Shown: positions 20,226-29,014 of the stretch, one piece after another
Position numbering within the stretch: position 1 is the stretch's first letter
Layout of the letters: each line of letters opens with the position of its first letter
Assembly: GCF_007641235.1 (NCBI RefSeq)
Contig: NZ_CP038157.1
Span: forward strand, 1,054,001 to 1,118,000
Origin: Corynebacterium sanguinis
Lineage (GTDB): Bacteria > Actinomycetota > Actinomycetes > Mycobacteriales > Mycobacteriaceae
DNA length: 64,000 nucleotides
Reading direction: 5' to 3'
Notes under the pieces: generated by a model
What the model was told of the DNA's origin: nothing
Database searches by the model: none
The model's input: the letters and a program-made list of their open reading frames with translations, nothing else
Made by a program: the position numbers and the translations under genes

Positions 20226-21260
20226 ATGCCCATCGCAACCCCCGAGGTCTACAACGAGATGTTCGACCGGGCGAAGGCGAACGGCTTCGCTTTCCCCGCC
20301 ATCAACTGCACCTCGTCCGAAACGATCAACGCGGCCATCAAGGGTTTTGCCGAGGCTGAGTCCGACGGCATCATCCAGTTCTCTACCGGCGGCGCCGAGT
20401 TCGGCTCGGGCCTGGGCGTGAAGAACAAGGTCGCTGGCGCGACCGCGCTGGCTGCCTTCGCGCACGAGATTGCCAAGCACTACGACGTCAACATCGCCCT
20501 GCACACCGACCACTGCCAGAAGGAAGTGCTCGACGAGTTCGTCCGCCCGCTGATCGCGATCTCCCAGGAGCGCGTCGACCGCGGCGAGCTGCCGCTGTTC
20601 CAGTCCCACATGTGGGACGGCTCCGCCATCCCGATCGATGAGAACCTCGAGATTGCCAAGGAGCTGCTGGCCAAGGCGCACGCGGCGAACATCATCCTCG
20701 AGGTCGAGATCGGCGTTGTCGGCGGCGAGGAGGACGGCGTCGAGGCGAAGTCCGGCGCGAACCTCTACACCGTCGCGGAGGACTTTGAGAAGACCATCGA
20801 CGCGCTGGCCATTGGCGAGCACGGCCGCTACCTGCTGGCCGCCACCTTCGGCAACGTCCACGGCGTGTACAAGCCGGGCAACGTCAAGCTGCGCCCGGAC
20901 GTGCTGGACATGGGCCAGAAGGCCGCGATTGCCAAGCTCGGCCTCGAGGAGGGCTCCAAGCCCTTCGACTTCGTCTTCCACGGCGGCTCCGGCTCCGAGA
21001 AGGAGAAGATCGAGGAGGCCCTGTCCTACGGTGTGGTGAAGATGAACGTGGACACCGATACCCAGTACGCGTTCACCCGCCCGATCGCCGGCCACATGTT
21101 CTCCAACTTCGACGGCGTGCTCAAGATCGACGGTGAGGTGGGCAACAAGAAGGTCTACGACCCGCGCTCCTACTTGAAGAAGGCGGAGCAGTCCATGTCC
21201 GAGCGCGTCATCGAGGCGTGCGAGGACCTGCACTCCGTGGGCAAGACCCTGTCCAAGTAA
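20226..21260 (+). CDS. fba: Fructose-bisphosphate aldolase, class II
   Basis: A zinc-dependent aldolase of glycolysis and gluconeogenesis. The 344-residue protein has class II motifs: LHTDHCQKE (zinc histidine and catalytic Asp, about residues 93-101), the zinc ligand histidines near GNVHGVYKPGN (about 218) and FHGGSGSEKEK (about 255). The ribosome site TGGAGG lies 8-9 bases before ATG. An imperfect GC-rich hairpin with TTT follows the stop. Single gene, typical length. Confidence 0.98.
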   Translation: MPIATPEVYNEMFDRAKANGFAFPAINCTSSETINAAIKGFAEAESDGIIQFSTGGAEFGSGLGVKNKVAGATALAAFAHEIAKHYDVNIALHTDHCQKEVLDEFVRPLIAISQERVDRGELPLFQSHMWDGSAIPIDENLEIAKELLAKAHAANIILEVEIGVVGGEEDGVEAKSGANLYTVAEDFEKTIDALAIGEHGRYLLAATFGNVHGVYKPGNVKLRPDVLDMGQKAAIAKLGLEEGSKPFDFVFHGGSGSEKEKIEEALSYGVVKMNVDTDTQYAFTRPIAGHMFSNFDGVLKIDGEVGNKKVYDPRSYLKKAEQSMSERVIEACEDLHSVGKTLSK

Positions 21261-21271
21261 GAAAAAGCGTC

Positions 21272-21298
21272 AAGGCGTCCCGGCTCCGGGGTGCCTTT
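21272..21298 (+). terminator. Probable terminator after fba
   Basis: AAGGC (21272-21276) pairs with GCCTT (21293-21297), with an inner CCCGG/CCGGG stem, followed by a short T-run. Confidence 0.6.
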
Positions 21299-21318
21299 GT
21301 GCACGCTAGGCTGGGGGT

Positions 21319-22485
21319 ATGGCTAAGGAGAGGATGGGGACAAGGGCGCGTTTGCTCGCGGTCAACGAATCCCTGTCCGCCCGCGTGACGCGGGTGCGCA
21401 AGCGCCTTTTGCCGATTTTGCAAACGGCGATCGCCGCTGGTGTCGCGTTCTGGATCGCCAGCGAGGTCTTCGGGCACGCGCAGCCGTTCTTCGCGCCGAT
21501 TTCGGTGATCATCATCGTCGGCATGACCGGCGGCGAGCGCATTTCCAAGGCGCTGGACATTTCACTCGGCTGCGTCATCGGCGTCGCGGTCGGCGACCTG
21601 CTGTTTTATCGGCTGGGTTCGGGCGGGTGGCAGATCGCGGTAATTGTGGCCTGCGCGCTGCTCATTGCGTCGTTCTTCTCGCGCTCTCAGTTGGTGAACA
21701 ACCAGGTCGCGATTGGCTCGGTGCTCATCGCCACGATCATGCCCCCGGGCGCCGAAGTCACCGGCATCGACCGCACCATCGATGCCTTCGTCGGCGCGGC
21801 GGTTGCACTGGTCACCCTGGCACTGATCCCGCAGGGCCCAGTGGGCAAGGCACGCCAGGAGATTTCCAAGGTCATGGAGCTGATGTCCTCGGTGCTTGAC
21901 GACGTCGCCGACGGCCTGCGTTCCGGCAACGCCGACGTCATCGACGAGGCACTCGACCTAATCCGCAGCTCCCAGACCGACATCGACGCGATGTCCTCGG
22001 CCGTCGCCTCCGGCGCGGAATCCGCCCGCCTCTCGCCGTTTCTGTGGGGCTCGCGCCGCTACGTCCACTCCCTGGAGATGGTGATCCCGCCAGTGGACAC
22101 CGCGGTGCGCACGACCCGCGTCCTCGCCCGCCGCGCCCACATCCTCTGCGGCGACAACGACCGGGTTACGCCGGAGCAAATTGAGCTTATCGACGCCCTC
22201 GCCAAGGCATCCCTCGAGATCTCCGACGTCTACGAGGTGGATTCGCGCAAGCTGCAGTCTGTGGCGATCCCGCGCATCGTCAACGACCTGCGCGTCCTCG
22301 GTGGCCGCGCCGGGATGGACGTGGTCGGTGACAACGGCGTGCTGTCCGCCTACGCCATCCTCGCGCAGACGCGCTCGCTCATCGTGGACCTGCTGCAGGT
22401 GTGCGGGATGTCCCGCGTGTCCGCAGCAGCGGTGCTCGTACCGACCTCAACCAGCCCGAAGTACCCGCCGGAGCAATACAGCTAG
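21319..22485 (+). CDS. FUSC/aromatic-acid-exporter-like membrane protein
   Basis: A 388-residue protein with about six N-terminal membrane segments (residues about 30-185, for example LQTAIAAGVAFWIASEVFG and FFAPISVIIIVGM). The motif GGERISKALDISLGCVIGVAVGDL is typical of the FUSC/ArAE exporter-like domain. A helical cytosolic C-terminal half follows (about 190-388). Such proteins are half-size relatives of YccS/AaeB exporters and may oligomerise. The substrate is unknown. It converges on nadC with a 4-base overlap of stop codons. Confidence 0.8.
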   Translation: MAKERMGTRARLLAVNESLSARVTRVRKRLLPILQTAIAAGVAFWIASEVFGHAQPFFAPISVIIIVGMTGGERISKALDISLGCVIGVAVGDLLFYRLGSGGWQIAVIVACALLIASFFSRSQLVNNQVAIGSVLIATIMPPGAEVTGIDRTIDAFVGAAVALVTLALIPQGPVGKARQEISKVMELMSSVLDDVADGLRSGNADVIDEALDLIRSSQTDIDAMSSAVASGAESARLSPFLWGSRRYVHSLEMVIPPVDTAVRTTRVLARRAHILCGDNDRVTPEQIELIDALAKASLEISDVYEVDSRKLQSVAIPRIVNDLRVLGGRAGMDVVGDNGVLSAYAILAQTRSLIVDLLQVCGMSRVSAAAVLVPTSTSPKYPPEQYS

Positions 22486-23339
22486 TCGCCCAAGTAGTCC
22501 AGCCCGATGTCGAGCGCGGACACCGAGTGGGTCAGGGCCCCAACGGCGAGGTAGGCCACTCCCGTCTCCGCATACGCGCGGGCGCGCTCGAGCGTCAACC
22601 CGCCGGAGGACTCGAGCTCGCAGCCCGGGGCAACCTGGTCACGGCGGCGCACGGCCTCGGCGGTATCGGCGACGCTGAAGTTATCCAGCAACACCAGCTG
22701 CGGGGGCTCGCTTAAGCGCAAAAGCGCATCGAGCTGATCGAGGGTGTCCACCTCCACCTCGCAGGGCAAATCCGGGGCGTGGGCGCGCACCGCCGCGAGA
22801 GCCGCGACGACGCCGCGCGACACCGCCGCAACGTGGTTGTCTTTGATCATGGCGGCGTCGCCAAGCCCCATGCGGTGGTTGACGCCGCCGCCGGCGCGCA
22901 CCGCGTACTTCTGCAGTTCGCGCAGGCCGGGCAGGGTTTTGCGCGTATCGCGGATCCGCGCCCCGGTGCCCTCGACGGCGTCGACCCAGCGTCGAGTAGC
23001 GGTGGCGATGCCGCTGGCGTGGCTGAGGATGTTCAGCATCGTGCGCTCGGTAGTGAGCAGCGTGCGCGTCGGCGCGGTGACCTCGGCGAGGACGTTTCCG
23101 GGGGCCACGCGTTCGCCGTCGTCGACGCGCTGCGTGACCTCGCAGCCGGGCGTGTCCAGGGCATAGCGGATCACGTCGAGACCAGCGGTCACACCCTCGG
23201 CGCGCGAGACGAAGCGGGCGCGCGAGGTGGCGTCGGCGCTGATGGTTGCGAGCGTGGTCACGTCGGGCCCGAACGCCAGGTCCTCCTCCAGCGACGCGGC
23301 GATCAGGGAGCGCAGGTAGGACTCGCTAAGCGGCTCCAC
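22482..23339 (-). CDS. nadC: Nicotinate-nucleotide pyrophosphorylase (quinolinate phosphoribosyltransferase)
   Basis: Converts quinolinate and PRPP to nicotinate mononucleotide. The 285-residue protein contains the family blocks TLLTTERTMLNILSHASGIAT (about 92), RDTRKTLPGLRELQKYAVRAGGG (about 131), GLGDAAMIKDNHV (about 158) and EVEVDTLDQLDAL (about 195). The start is GTG 23339, four bases after the nadA stop, so nadA-nadC form an operon. No nadB is present nearby; quinolinate synthase would need another source of iminoaspartate. Confidence 0.96.
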   Translation of the reverse strand: MEPLSESYLRSLIAASLEEDLAFGPDVTTLATISADATSRARFVSRAEGVTAGLDVIRYALDTPGCEVTQRVDDGERVAPGNVLAEVTAPTRTLLTTERTMLNILSHASGIATATRRWVDAVEGTGARIRDTRKTLPGLRELQKYAVRAGGGVNHRMGLGDAAMIKDNHVAAVSRGVVAALAAVRAHAPDLPCEVEVDTLDQLDALLRLSEPPQLVLLDNFSVADTAEAVRRRDQVAPGCELESSGGLTLERARAYAETGVAYLAVGALTHSVSALDIGLDYLGD

Positions 23340-23343
23340 GGGC

Positions 23344-24366
23344 TTACTCCCCGCCGCCGGGCTCGCCGATGGAGATCATCGCCTCGAGTGAGGCGCGCGC
23401 CTTATCCGCGATGTCGGTGGGCACGTCGACCTCGTCCTTGCCCTCGGCCAGGCAGCGCAGCAGGGCGGCCGGGGTGATCATCTTCATGTAGCGGCAGGAG
23501 GCGCGGTCGTTGACCGGTTGGAAGTTGACCTCGGGCGCGGCGCCGCGCAGCTGGTGCAGCATGCCGATCTCCGTGGCAACGAGCACGGTGCGCTCCGGGC
23601 TGGCGGTGTGTGCCAGATCGAGCATTCCGCCGGTTGAGAGCATGTGCACCCGCTCCGGGTCGATGATGCCCTCGCCGGCGAGGTAGATGGCGGAGTTGGC
23701 GCAGCCGCACTCGGGGTGGATGTAAAGGTCGGCGTCGGGGTTGGCTTCGGCCTGCTCGGCGAGTTTGGTGGCGCTGATCCCGGCGTGAACGTGGCACTCA
23801 CCGGACCAGATGCGGATGTTGTCGCGGCCCGTCTCGCGCTTGACGTGCGCGCCGAGGAACTGGTCCGGGCAGAACAGCACCTCCGTGCCCGGGTCGATGG
23901 ACGCGACGACGTCGACGGCGTTGGAGGAGGTGCAGCAGATGTCGGTGAGTGCTTTGACTTCGGCGGTGGTGTTGACGTAGGAAACCACCACGGCGTCGGG
24001 GTGCTCACTGCGCCACTGGCGCAGCTGGTCGGCGGTGATGGAATCCGCCAACGAGCACCCGGCGTCTTTGTCGGGGATGAGCACGGTTTTGGTGGGGGAG
24101 AGGATCTTCGCGCTCTCGGCCATGAAGTGCACACCGCAGAACACGATGACGTCGGCGTCAGTCTCTGCGGCTTTGCGCGACAGGGCGAGCGAGTCCCCCG
24201 TGAAGTCGGCGGTGTCCTGGATGGCGGGGATCTGATAGTTGTGCGCCAGGATCACCGCGTTGCGCTCGTGCTTGAGTCGTGCGATCTCGCGCGCCCACTC
24301 CTCGTCGGGCTCTACGCCCTGCCAAACTCCTGACTCCCGCGTGAGGTTCTCCAGGTAGGTGGTCAT
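23344..24366 (-). CDS. nadA: Quinolinate synthase NadA
   Basis: A [4Fe-4S] enzyme condensing iminoaspartate with dihydroxyacetone phosphate to quinolinate. The 340-residue protein has the three conserved cluster cysteines in [11 protein letters not shown] (about 89), [11 protein letters not shown] (about 176) and HPECGCANS (about 236). The start ATG 24366 ([12 protein letters not shown]) follows a clear GAAAGGA site; the longer open frame upstream is not conserved-like. It is the first gene of nadA-nadC. Confidence 0.96.
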   Translation of the reverse strand: MTTYLENLTRESGVWQGVEPDEEWAREIARLKHERNAVILAHNYQIPAIQDTADFTGDSLALSRKAAETDADVIVFCGVHFMAESAKILSPTKTVLIPDKDAGCSLADSITADQLRQWRSEHPDAVVVSYVNTTAEVKALTDICCTSSNAVDVVASIDPGTEVLFCPDQFLGAHVKRETGRDNIRIWSGECHVHAGISATKLAEQAEANPDADLYIHPECGCANSAIYLAGEGIIDPERVHMLSTGGMLDLAHTASPERTVLVATEIGMLHQLRGAAPEVNFQPVNDRASCRYMKMITPAALLRCLAEGKDEVDVPTDIADKARASLEAMISIGEPGGGE

Positions 24367-24451
24367 GGGCGGGTCCTTTCCGCAAGAGATGCTAGCGCTA
24401 GTTCGGAGGCCATCGTACCCGCGGAAGCGCACAGGGCTTTGCGCAGGCACG

Positions 24452-24483
24452 CGAAAAGCCCCAGCCGGAAGGGCTGGGGCTGT
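24452..24483 (-). terminator. Intrinsic terminator of the DUF2382 gene
   Basis: AGCCCCAGCC (24457-24466), loop GGAA, then GGCTGGGGCT (24472-24481). Read on the minus strand the stem is followed by TTTT, so it ends transcription from the DUF2382 gene before nadA. Confidence 0.85.
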
Positions 24484-24501
24484 TAAGCGGGGAGTGGCGA
24501 T

Positions 24502-25317
24502 TTAGCGGTTAGCACCGAAGTCGGTGTCCGGGCGGTTCTCGTCGACGACGACACCGTCGGTCTCGATGCGCTCCTTCTGGAGCTCCTCGGTGACGCGCTC
24601 GGTGGACTGGACGGTCTCCTTGTCCAGGGAAACCTTCTCCACCGGGACGGTCTCCTTGTTCACGGTGACGCGCTCCTCGGAGAGGGTCACGGAAGCCTCA
24701 GCCTCGCCGATGCGGGAGTCAACGTTTGCGCGGTCGGCCTCGGTGATGGGCTCGCGGACAACGCGAACCTCTTCACGCTGAACCGGAACCTCCACAGTCT
24801 CGGTCTCGTTGACAACGTACTTGCGCAGGCGGACCTGGCCGGACTCGACGCGCTCCTTGCCAACGTTGAGCTGCTCCTCGGAGCGGACGATGGCGTCGTT
24901 GTCAACGTCTGCGCGATCAACATCAACGGCTGCGCGGTCGGTGGCGACACCAGCAACCGGTGCAGCGTGGCGTGCGTCGGTCTCGTAGGCGGTTACATCC
25001 TGGGTGCCCTCGAGGCCGTAGTGGCGGTAGAACGCTTCCTGGTCCTCGTTGGTCAGGTGGCCGTCCTCGTCCAAGTTCGGAGCGTTGTCGATGCGCTCCT
25101 TCGGGAATGCGAGGTGCAGCTCGCCGTCGCGCAGGGTGTGGCCGCGCAGAGGAACGATGGAGTCGCCGCCGCCGAAGAGGCCGTGGTTGACGGACACGAA
25201 GTCCGGCTGGCCGGTGGTGTCGTTAACGTAAACGTCCTTGACGCCGCCTACCTTGTCGCCATCAACGTCGAATGCGGTTGCGTTTGCAAGGTCTTCAATA
25301 CGGTTGTAGTCAGCCAT
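24502..25317 (-). CDS. PRC-barrel and DUF2382 domain protein
   Basis: A 271-residue acidic soluble protein. Residues about 1-105 form a PRC-barrel domain (DVDGDKVGGVKDVYVNDTTG, FVSVNHGLFGGGDSIVPL). Residues about 155-265 form the charged DUF2382 domain with the YsnF/AvaK-like pattern (LRKYVVNETETVEVPVQREE, VRVVREPITEAD, EERVTVNKETVPVEKV). Such proteins accompany general stress responses in many bacteria. The start ATG 25317 follows AAAGGAG. It has its own terminator and a 330-base upstream region. Confidence 0.85.
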   Translation of the reverse strand: MADYNRIEDLANATAFDVDGDKVGGVKDVYVNDTTGQPDFVSVNHGLFGGGDSIVPLRGHTLRDGELHLAFPKERIDNAPNLDEDGHLTNEDQEAFYRHYGLEGTQDVTAYETDARHAAPVAGVATDRAAVDVDRADVDNDAIVRSEEQLNVGKERVESGQVRLRKYVVNETETVEVPVQREEVRVVREPITEADRANVDSRIGEAEASVTLSEERVTVNKETVPVEKVSLDKETVQSTERVTEELQKERIETDGVVVDENRPDTDFGANR

Positions 25318-25647
25318 CAGTCTGATTCTCCTTTGGTAATTTGCTTCGGCCCGTCTGCCTTTAGGATAATTCCCGTGACAAGGCCCGTGCCGGTCGTTCG
25401 CTTGAACAATTCCGAATGTAGCCACGCTCTCGGAGGTGGCGCCGGAACATGTGTCCGGGAAGTCGGGATCATCCGAAAGTTGGAGGTGTATGCTCAGGTT
25501 TATCGGTATCATTGCCAATCCTTTCCCGATGACCTGCGCAAAAGTGCTGTTAGAACGACAGCGGCGGTAGCGGCGAAGTCTCAGATCGGTTAAGAACCCC
25601 TGATGTAACGCTTAAGGAACGGCGAATGTGATAAAAATCACACCCGG
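25318..25647. other. Intergenic region upstream of the DUF2382 gene
   Basis: 330 bases without a credible gene. It has lower GC near both ends. The only clear signal is the CRP/GlxR-type palindrome at 25627-25642. It should also hold the minus-strand promoter of the DUF2382 gene, for which I see no strong -35/-10 pair. Confidence 0.5.
25627..25642. promoter_or_regulatory. Perfect CRP/GlxR-type binding site
   Basis: TGTGATAAAAATCACA fits TGTGA-N6-TCACA exactly, the consensus bound by GlxR, the CRP-like cAMP regulator of corynebacteria. It lies directly after the stop codon of the 25648-26541 gene and about 310 bases upstream of the DUF2382 start, so the target is uncertain. Confidence 0.65.
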
Positions 25648-26541
25648 CTAGTTCTCGGTGATTCGCACGCTTTGGATGTCGCGCAGATGCCTGTAGAAGG
25701 TTGCCTTGTCGACGCCTCGGCGGCGCCGCACCCCGTCCACCGTCACCGCGATCTCGTGGCCGCCCGCCTGCAGCGCCCGTCCGGTAAGAACTCGTGAACC
25801 GTCGGCAAGACCTGGGAAAACGCTCGCGTTTCGTGTGAGGAACCGCCCGCCGGGCAGAGAGCGGAGGCGCTCCAACAACTCGGGCGAGCGCCGCGACGGC
25901 GTACCGGAGGTGTCCAAAGGGGTGACGAGCGGCGCGGCCGCAATTCCGGGGGCCGAAGCGGCGGGAACGAGTTTCGCGCCGAAGGAGCCAAAAAACCTCG
26001 CCGATGCCTCTTCGCCGGAGCGAAACAGCAACACGGAGGAGTCGACGACGATCTCGCCGACGAACTCGGAGGCCGGGTTGATGTGCGTCAGCGTCGCCGA
26101 GCCCGCCACGACCTGGCCGAAATCGTTGCGGATGCACGGCGAAGGCACCACGGGCGCGGTGGCGGCCTCCTCGAAGGTCGGTGTTCCCCATAACGCGGCT
26201 GCCGGGGAGGTCGGGTCGGTGGGTACGTACGCTACCTCCGCCCACAGGTAGTCGCCGCGCATCATGCGGGTCAGCACGGCGCCGAGCGCGGCGTCGGAGC
26301 CGGAGACAATCACTCGCAGACGCTCTACAGGGCGCTGCGAGGCAAACTGCGGCTCGCCCATGTGGGGCACGTTCGGCGAAGCTTGGATCTCGGCGAGGGA
26401 GGGGGTGTCGTCGACAAGCAAAAGCTCCTTGGCCAATTCGTCCAAGGGGCGCAAGTCCGCCCGCGAGGGAATGGGCGGAAGCGACAGGGTGGGGGCGTTT
26501 GCTGGCGCGCCCTCGCCACACTGGCAATGAAGAAGCCGCAT
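25648..26541 (-). CDS. Conserved corynebacterial protein of unknown function
   Basis: A 297-residue protein I cannot assign. It is soluble, with a Cys-containing N-terminus (MRLLHCQCGEG), an alpha/beta central region (VERLRVIVSGSDAALGAVLTRMM, VAYVPTDPTSPAAALWG, then EIVVDSSVLLF) and a C-terminal basic segment (VRRRRGVDKATFYRHLRD). It is divergent from purA, whose start lies 50 bases away. The position next to purA is the same in related corynebacteria (recalled). The start ATG 26541 is the first Met of the frame. Confidence 0.7.
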   Translation of the reverse strand: MRLLHCQCGEGAPANAPTLSLPPIPSRADLRPLDELAKELLLVDDTPSLAEIQASPNVPHMGEPQFASQRPVERLRVIVSGSDAALGAVLTRMMRGDYLWAEVAYVPTDPTSPAAALWGTPTFEEAATAPVVPSPCIRNDFGQVVAGSATLTHINPASEFVGEIVVDSSVLLFRSGEEASARFFGSFGAKLVPAASAPGIAAAPLVTPLDTSGTPSRRSPELLERLRSLPGGRFLTRNASVFPGLADGSRVLTGRALQAGGHEIAVTVDGVRRRRGVDKATFYRHLRDIQSVRITEN

Positions 26542-26550
26542 GCGATCACG

Positions 26551-26558
26551 CTACAATA
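26551..26558. promoter_or_regulatory. Overlapping divergent -10 elements between purA and its neighbour
   Basis: TACAAT on the plus strand (26552-26557) overlaps TATTGT on the minus strand, so one AT-rich core could serve both divergent genes. No good -35 is visible on either side. Confidence 0.4.
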
Positions 26559-26591
26559 ACCCGAGTAATCCCCCCTATATAAGGAGTAAGC

Positions 26592-27881
26592 ATGTCCGCC
26601 ATCGTCATCGTTGGTGCCCAATGGGGCGACGAAGGTAAGGGTAAGGCCACGGATATTCTCGGCGGCAAAGTCGATTACGTGGTCAAGCCCAACGGCGGCA
26701 ACAACGCGGGGCACACCGTCGTTGTTGGCGGTGAGAAGTACGAGCTCAAGCTTCTGCCGGCCGGCGTGCTGTCGGAAAACGCCGTGCCCATCCTCGGCAA
26801 CGGCGTGGTGGTCAACCTCGAGGCGCTGTTCGAGGAGATTGACGGGCTGGTTGCTCGCGGTGCCGACGCCACCCGGTTGCGTATCTCCAGCAACGCGCAC
26901 CTGGTCGCGCCGTACCACCAGACGCTCGACCGCGTGCAGGAGCGCTTCTTAGGCAAACGCGCGATCGGCACCACCGGCCGCGGCATCGGCCCGACCTACG
27001 CCGACAAGGTCGCGCGCGTGGGGCTTCGCGTCCAGGACATTTTCGACGAGTCGATCCTGCGGCAGAAAATTGAGTCGGCCCTCGACGTGAAGAACCAGAT
27101 GCTGGTGAAGATGTACAACCGCAAAGCCATCGAGGTCGACGAGATGATGGACTACTTCATGGGCTACGCAGAGCGCCTCAAGCCGATGGTGATCGATGCG
27201 GAGTACACCCTGAACAAGGCGCTCGACGAGGGGAAACACGTGCTCATGGAGGGGGGACAGGCCACCATGCTGGACGTCGACCACGGAACCTACCCCTTTG
27301 TTACCTCCTCGAACCCGACCGCGGGAGGGGCGTGTGTGGGCACCGGCATCGGCCCGACGCGCATCACGGCGAGCCTGGGCATTATCAAGGCCTACACCAC
27401 GCGCGTGGGCGCGGGCCCGTTCCCGACCGAGCTCTTTGATAAGTGGGGCGACTACTTGCAAACCGTCGGCGGGGAGGTCGGGGTGAACACAGGCCGCAAA
27501 CGCCGCTGCGGTTGGTACGATTCAGTGATTGCGCGCTACGCCAGCCGCGTCAACGGCTTTACCGATTACTTCCTGACCAAGCTCGACGTACTCACCGGCA
27601 TCGGTGAAATCCCGATTTGCGTGGCTTACGACGTCGACGGCGAGCGCTTCGACGAAATGCCCTTGACCCAGACCCAGTTCCACCACGCGGAGCCGATCTT
27701 TGAGACGATGCCCGCCTGGGATGAGGACATCACCGGGATCACGGACTTCGACGACCTGCCGCAGAAGGCGAAGGATTATGTGCTGCGCCTCGAGGAGCTT
27801 TCCGGTGCGCCGATGAGCTATATCGGCGTCGGCCCGGGCCGCGATCAGACGATCGTGCGCAACGACGTGATGGAGCGCTAG
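26592..27881 (+). CDS. purA: Adenylosuccinate synthetase
   Basis: First committed step from IMP to AMP (IMP + aspartate + GTP). The 429-residue protein shows the GTP-binding start [16 protein letters not shown] (about residues 8-23), the catalytic His in GHTVV, the IMP loop [14 protein letters not shown] (about 131) and [10 protein letters not shown] (about 301). The ribosome site AAGGAG is well placed. The gene is followed after six bases by the PurT-like gene. Confidence 0.98.
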   Translation: MSAIVIVGAQWGDEGKGKATDILGGKVDYVVKPNGGNNAGHTVVVGGEKYELKLLPAGVLSENAVPILGNGVVVNLEALFEEIDGLVARGADATRLRISSNAHLVAPYHQTLDRVQERFLGKRAIGTTGRGIGPTYADKVARVGLRVQDIFDESILRQKIESALDVKNQMLVKMYNRKAIEVDEMMDYFMGYAERLKPMVIDAEYTLNKALDEGKHVLMEGGQATMLDVDHGTYPFVTSSNPTAGGACVGTGIGPTRITASLGIIKAYTTRVGAGPFPTELFDKWGDYLQTVGGEVGVNTGRKRRCGWYDSVIARYASRVNGFTDYFLTKLDVLTGIGEIPICVAYDVDGERFDEMPLTQTQFHHAEPIFETMPAWDEDITGITDFDDLPQKAKDYVLRLEELSGAPMSYIGVGPGRDQTIVRNDVMER

Positions 27882-27887
27882 CGGAAC

Positions 27888-28952
27888 ATGGATTCTCTGA
27901 CTCAGCGCCAGGTGTTCGTGCTCGGCACAGGCCCAGTGGCGCAGTCCTCCGCATCCGCGTTTGCCGACCTCGGTTTCGACGCCTACGTGGGCACCTTGGA
28001 GGAGGGGTTGCCGCAGTGGGCCCGCCCGGAGATCACGGTGGTATGCGACGAGCAGGTCGCCACGACGCAGCAGTTGGAGAAGCTTGTCGCGGAGACCGGG
28101 ACGTACCTGGTGCCCTCGCTCGACGCATGCAGTATCACGCGGACCCGCGAGGGGATTCGCCGCACCGCCGCTGAGGAACTGGGCCTGCCCACGATGGCCT
28201 ACGAGTTCGCCAAAAGTGTTGATGAGCTAGCCGGTTGTGCCGAGGCCGTGGGGTATCCGTGCGTGGTCAAGCCGTCGATTAGCGCAGGCGGCCGCGGGCA
28301 CACGGTGGTGCACGGGCCGGATGACCTCGACGCCGCGTGGCGGCGCGCCCGCGAGACTAACCCGGAGGGCTCCGTGGCTGTGGAGCGCTACGTCGATTTC
28401 GACTTCGAGGTCACGATCATCACCGCGCGTTCGGTGGACCCGGAGACGGGCGAGCTGGCCACATGGTTCTGCGAACCGATCGGCACCCGCCACGAGGCGG
28501 GGCGGTTAGTCGAGGCCTGGCAGCCGGCGCCGCTGTCGGAGGCCGCGATGGACAACGCGCGTTCGATCGCCGCGCGAATCACTGGTCGGATCGGGGCGCA
28601 GGGCGTGTACTCTATCGAGTTGTTTGTCGACGGGGACGAGGTTTACTTCTCCGACGTTAACCCGCGCCCCAGCCCGGATGGGATGGTCACACTCGCGACG
28701 CAGCGCATCGACCAGTTCGACCTGCATGCCCGTGCGGTGGCAGGCTTGCCTATCGACGTCACGTTGATGACCCCGGGCGCAGCTTGCTACGTGGCGGGCA
28801 AGGCGCACTCGGGCGAGGCGCTGGCACGCGCGCTCACGGTCGAGGAGACGACGATCCACGTTCTTGAGGAGACAACGGTGGTGCGCTCGACGGCTGAAGA
28901 TGTGCAGCAAGCACGTGTGCAAGCCGAACGGGCGGCGCATTTTCTTTCCTGA
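27888..28952 (+). CDS. PurT-like ATP-grasp protein (annotated relatives: GAR transformylase 2)
   Basis: A 354-residue ATP-grasp protein most like PurT, which makes formyl-GAR from formate and ATP. The central ATP-grasp blocks match well (TREGIRRTAAEELGLPT, GYPCVVKPSISAGGRG, YVDFDFEVTIITA, FSDVNPRPSPDGMVTL). However, it is shorter than usual PurT (about 390). The Gly-Glu-Leu of the N-terminal loop reads GTGPVAQ, the EVIAVDRY segment is missing, and the C-terminal Arg pair is not evident. It may use another substrate. It is co-transcribed with purA (six-base gap), so a purine role remains plausible. Confidence 0.75.
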   Translation: MDSLTQRQVFVLGTGPVAQSSASAFADLGFDAYVGTLEEGLPQWARPEITVVCDEQVATTQQLEKLVAETGTYLVPSLDACSITRTREGIRRTAAEELGLPTMAYEFAKSVDELAGCAEAVGYPCVVKPSISAGGRGHTVVHGPDDLDAAWRRARETNPEGSVAVERYVDFDFEVTIITARSVDPETGELATWFCEPIGTRHEAGRLVEAWQPAPLSEAAMDNARSIAARITGRIGAQGVYSIELFVDGDEVYFSDVNPRPSPDGMVTLATQRIDQFDLHARAVAGLPIDVTLMTPGAACYVAGKAHSGEALARALTVEETTIHVLEETTVVRSTAEDVQQARVQAERAAHFLS

Positions 28953-29014
28953 TCGCTACACTGGGCACTGTTTTGCTTCCGACGAATTCTTTACTCGGCT
29001 ACGAAAGGTGCACA

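Noticed and set aside
19803..21233. A long minus-strand frame across fba and the GH76 gene
   Set aside because: Covers two well-recognised genes on the other strand and has no recognisable domain.
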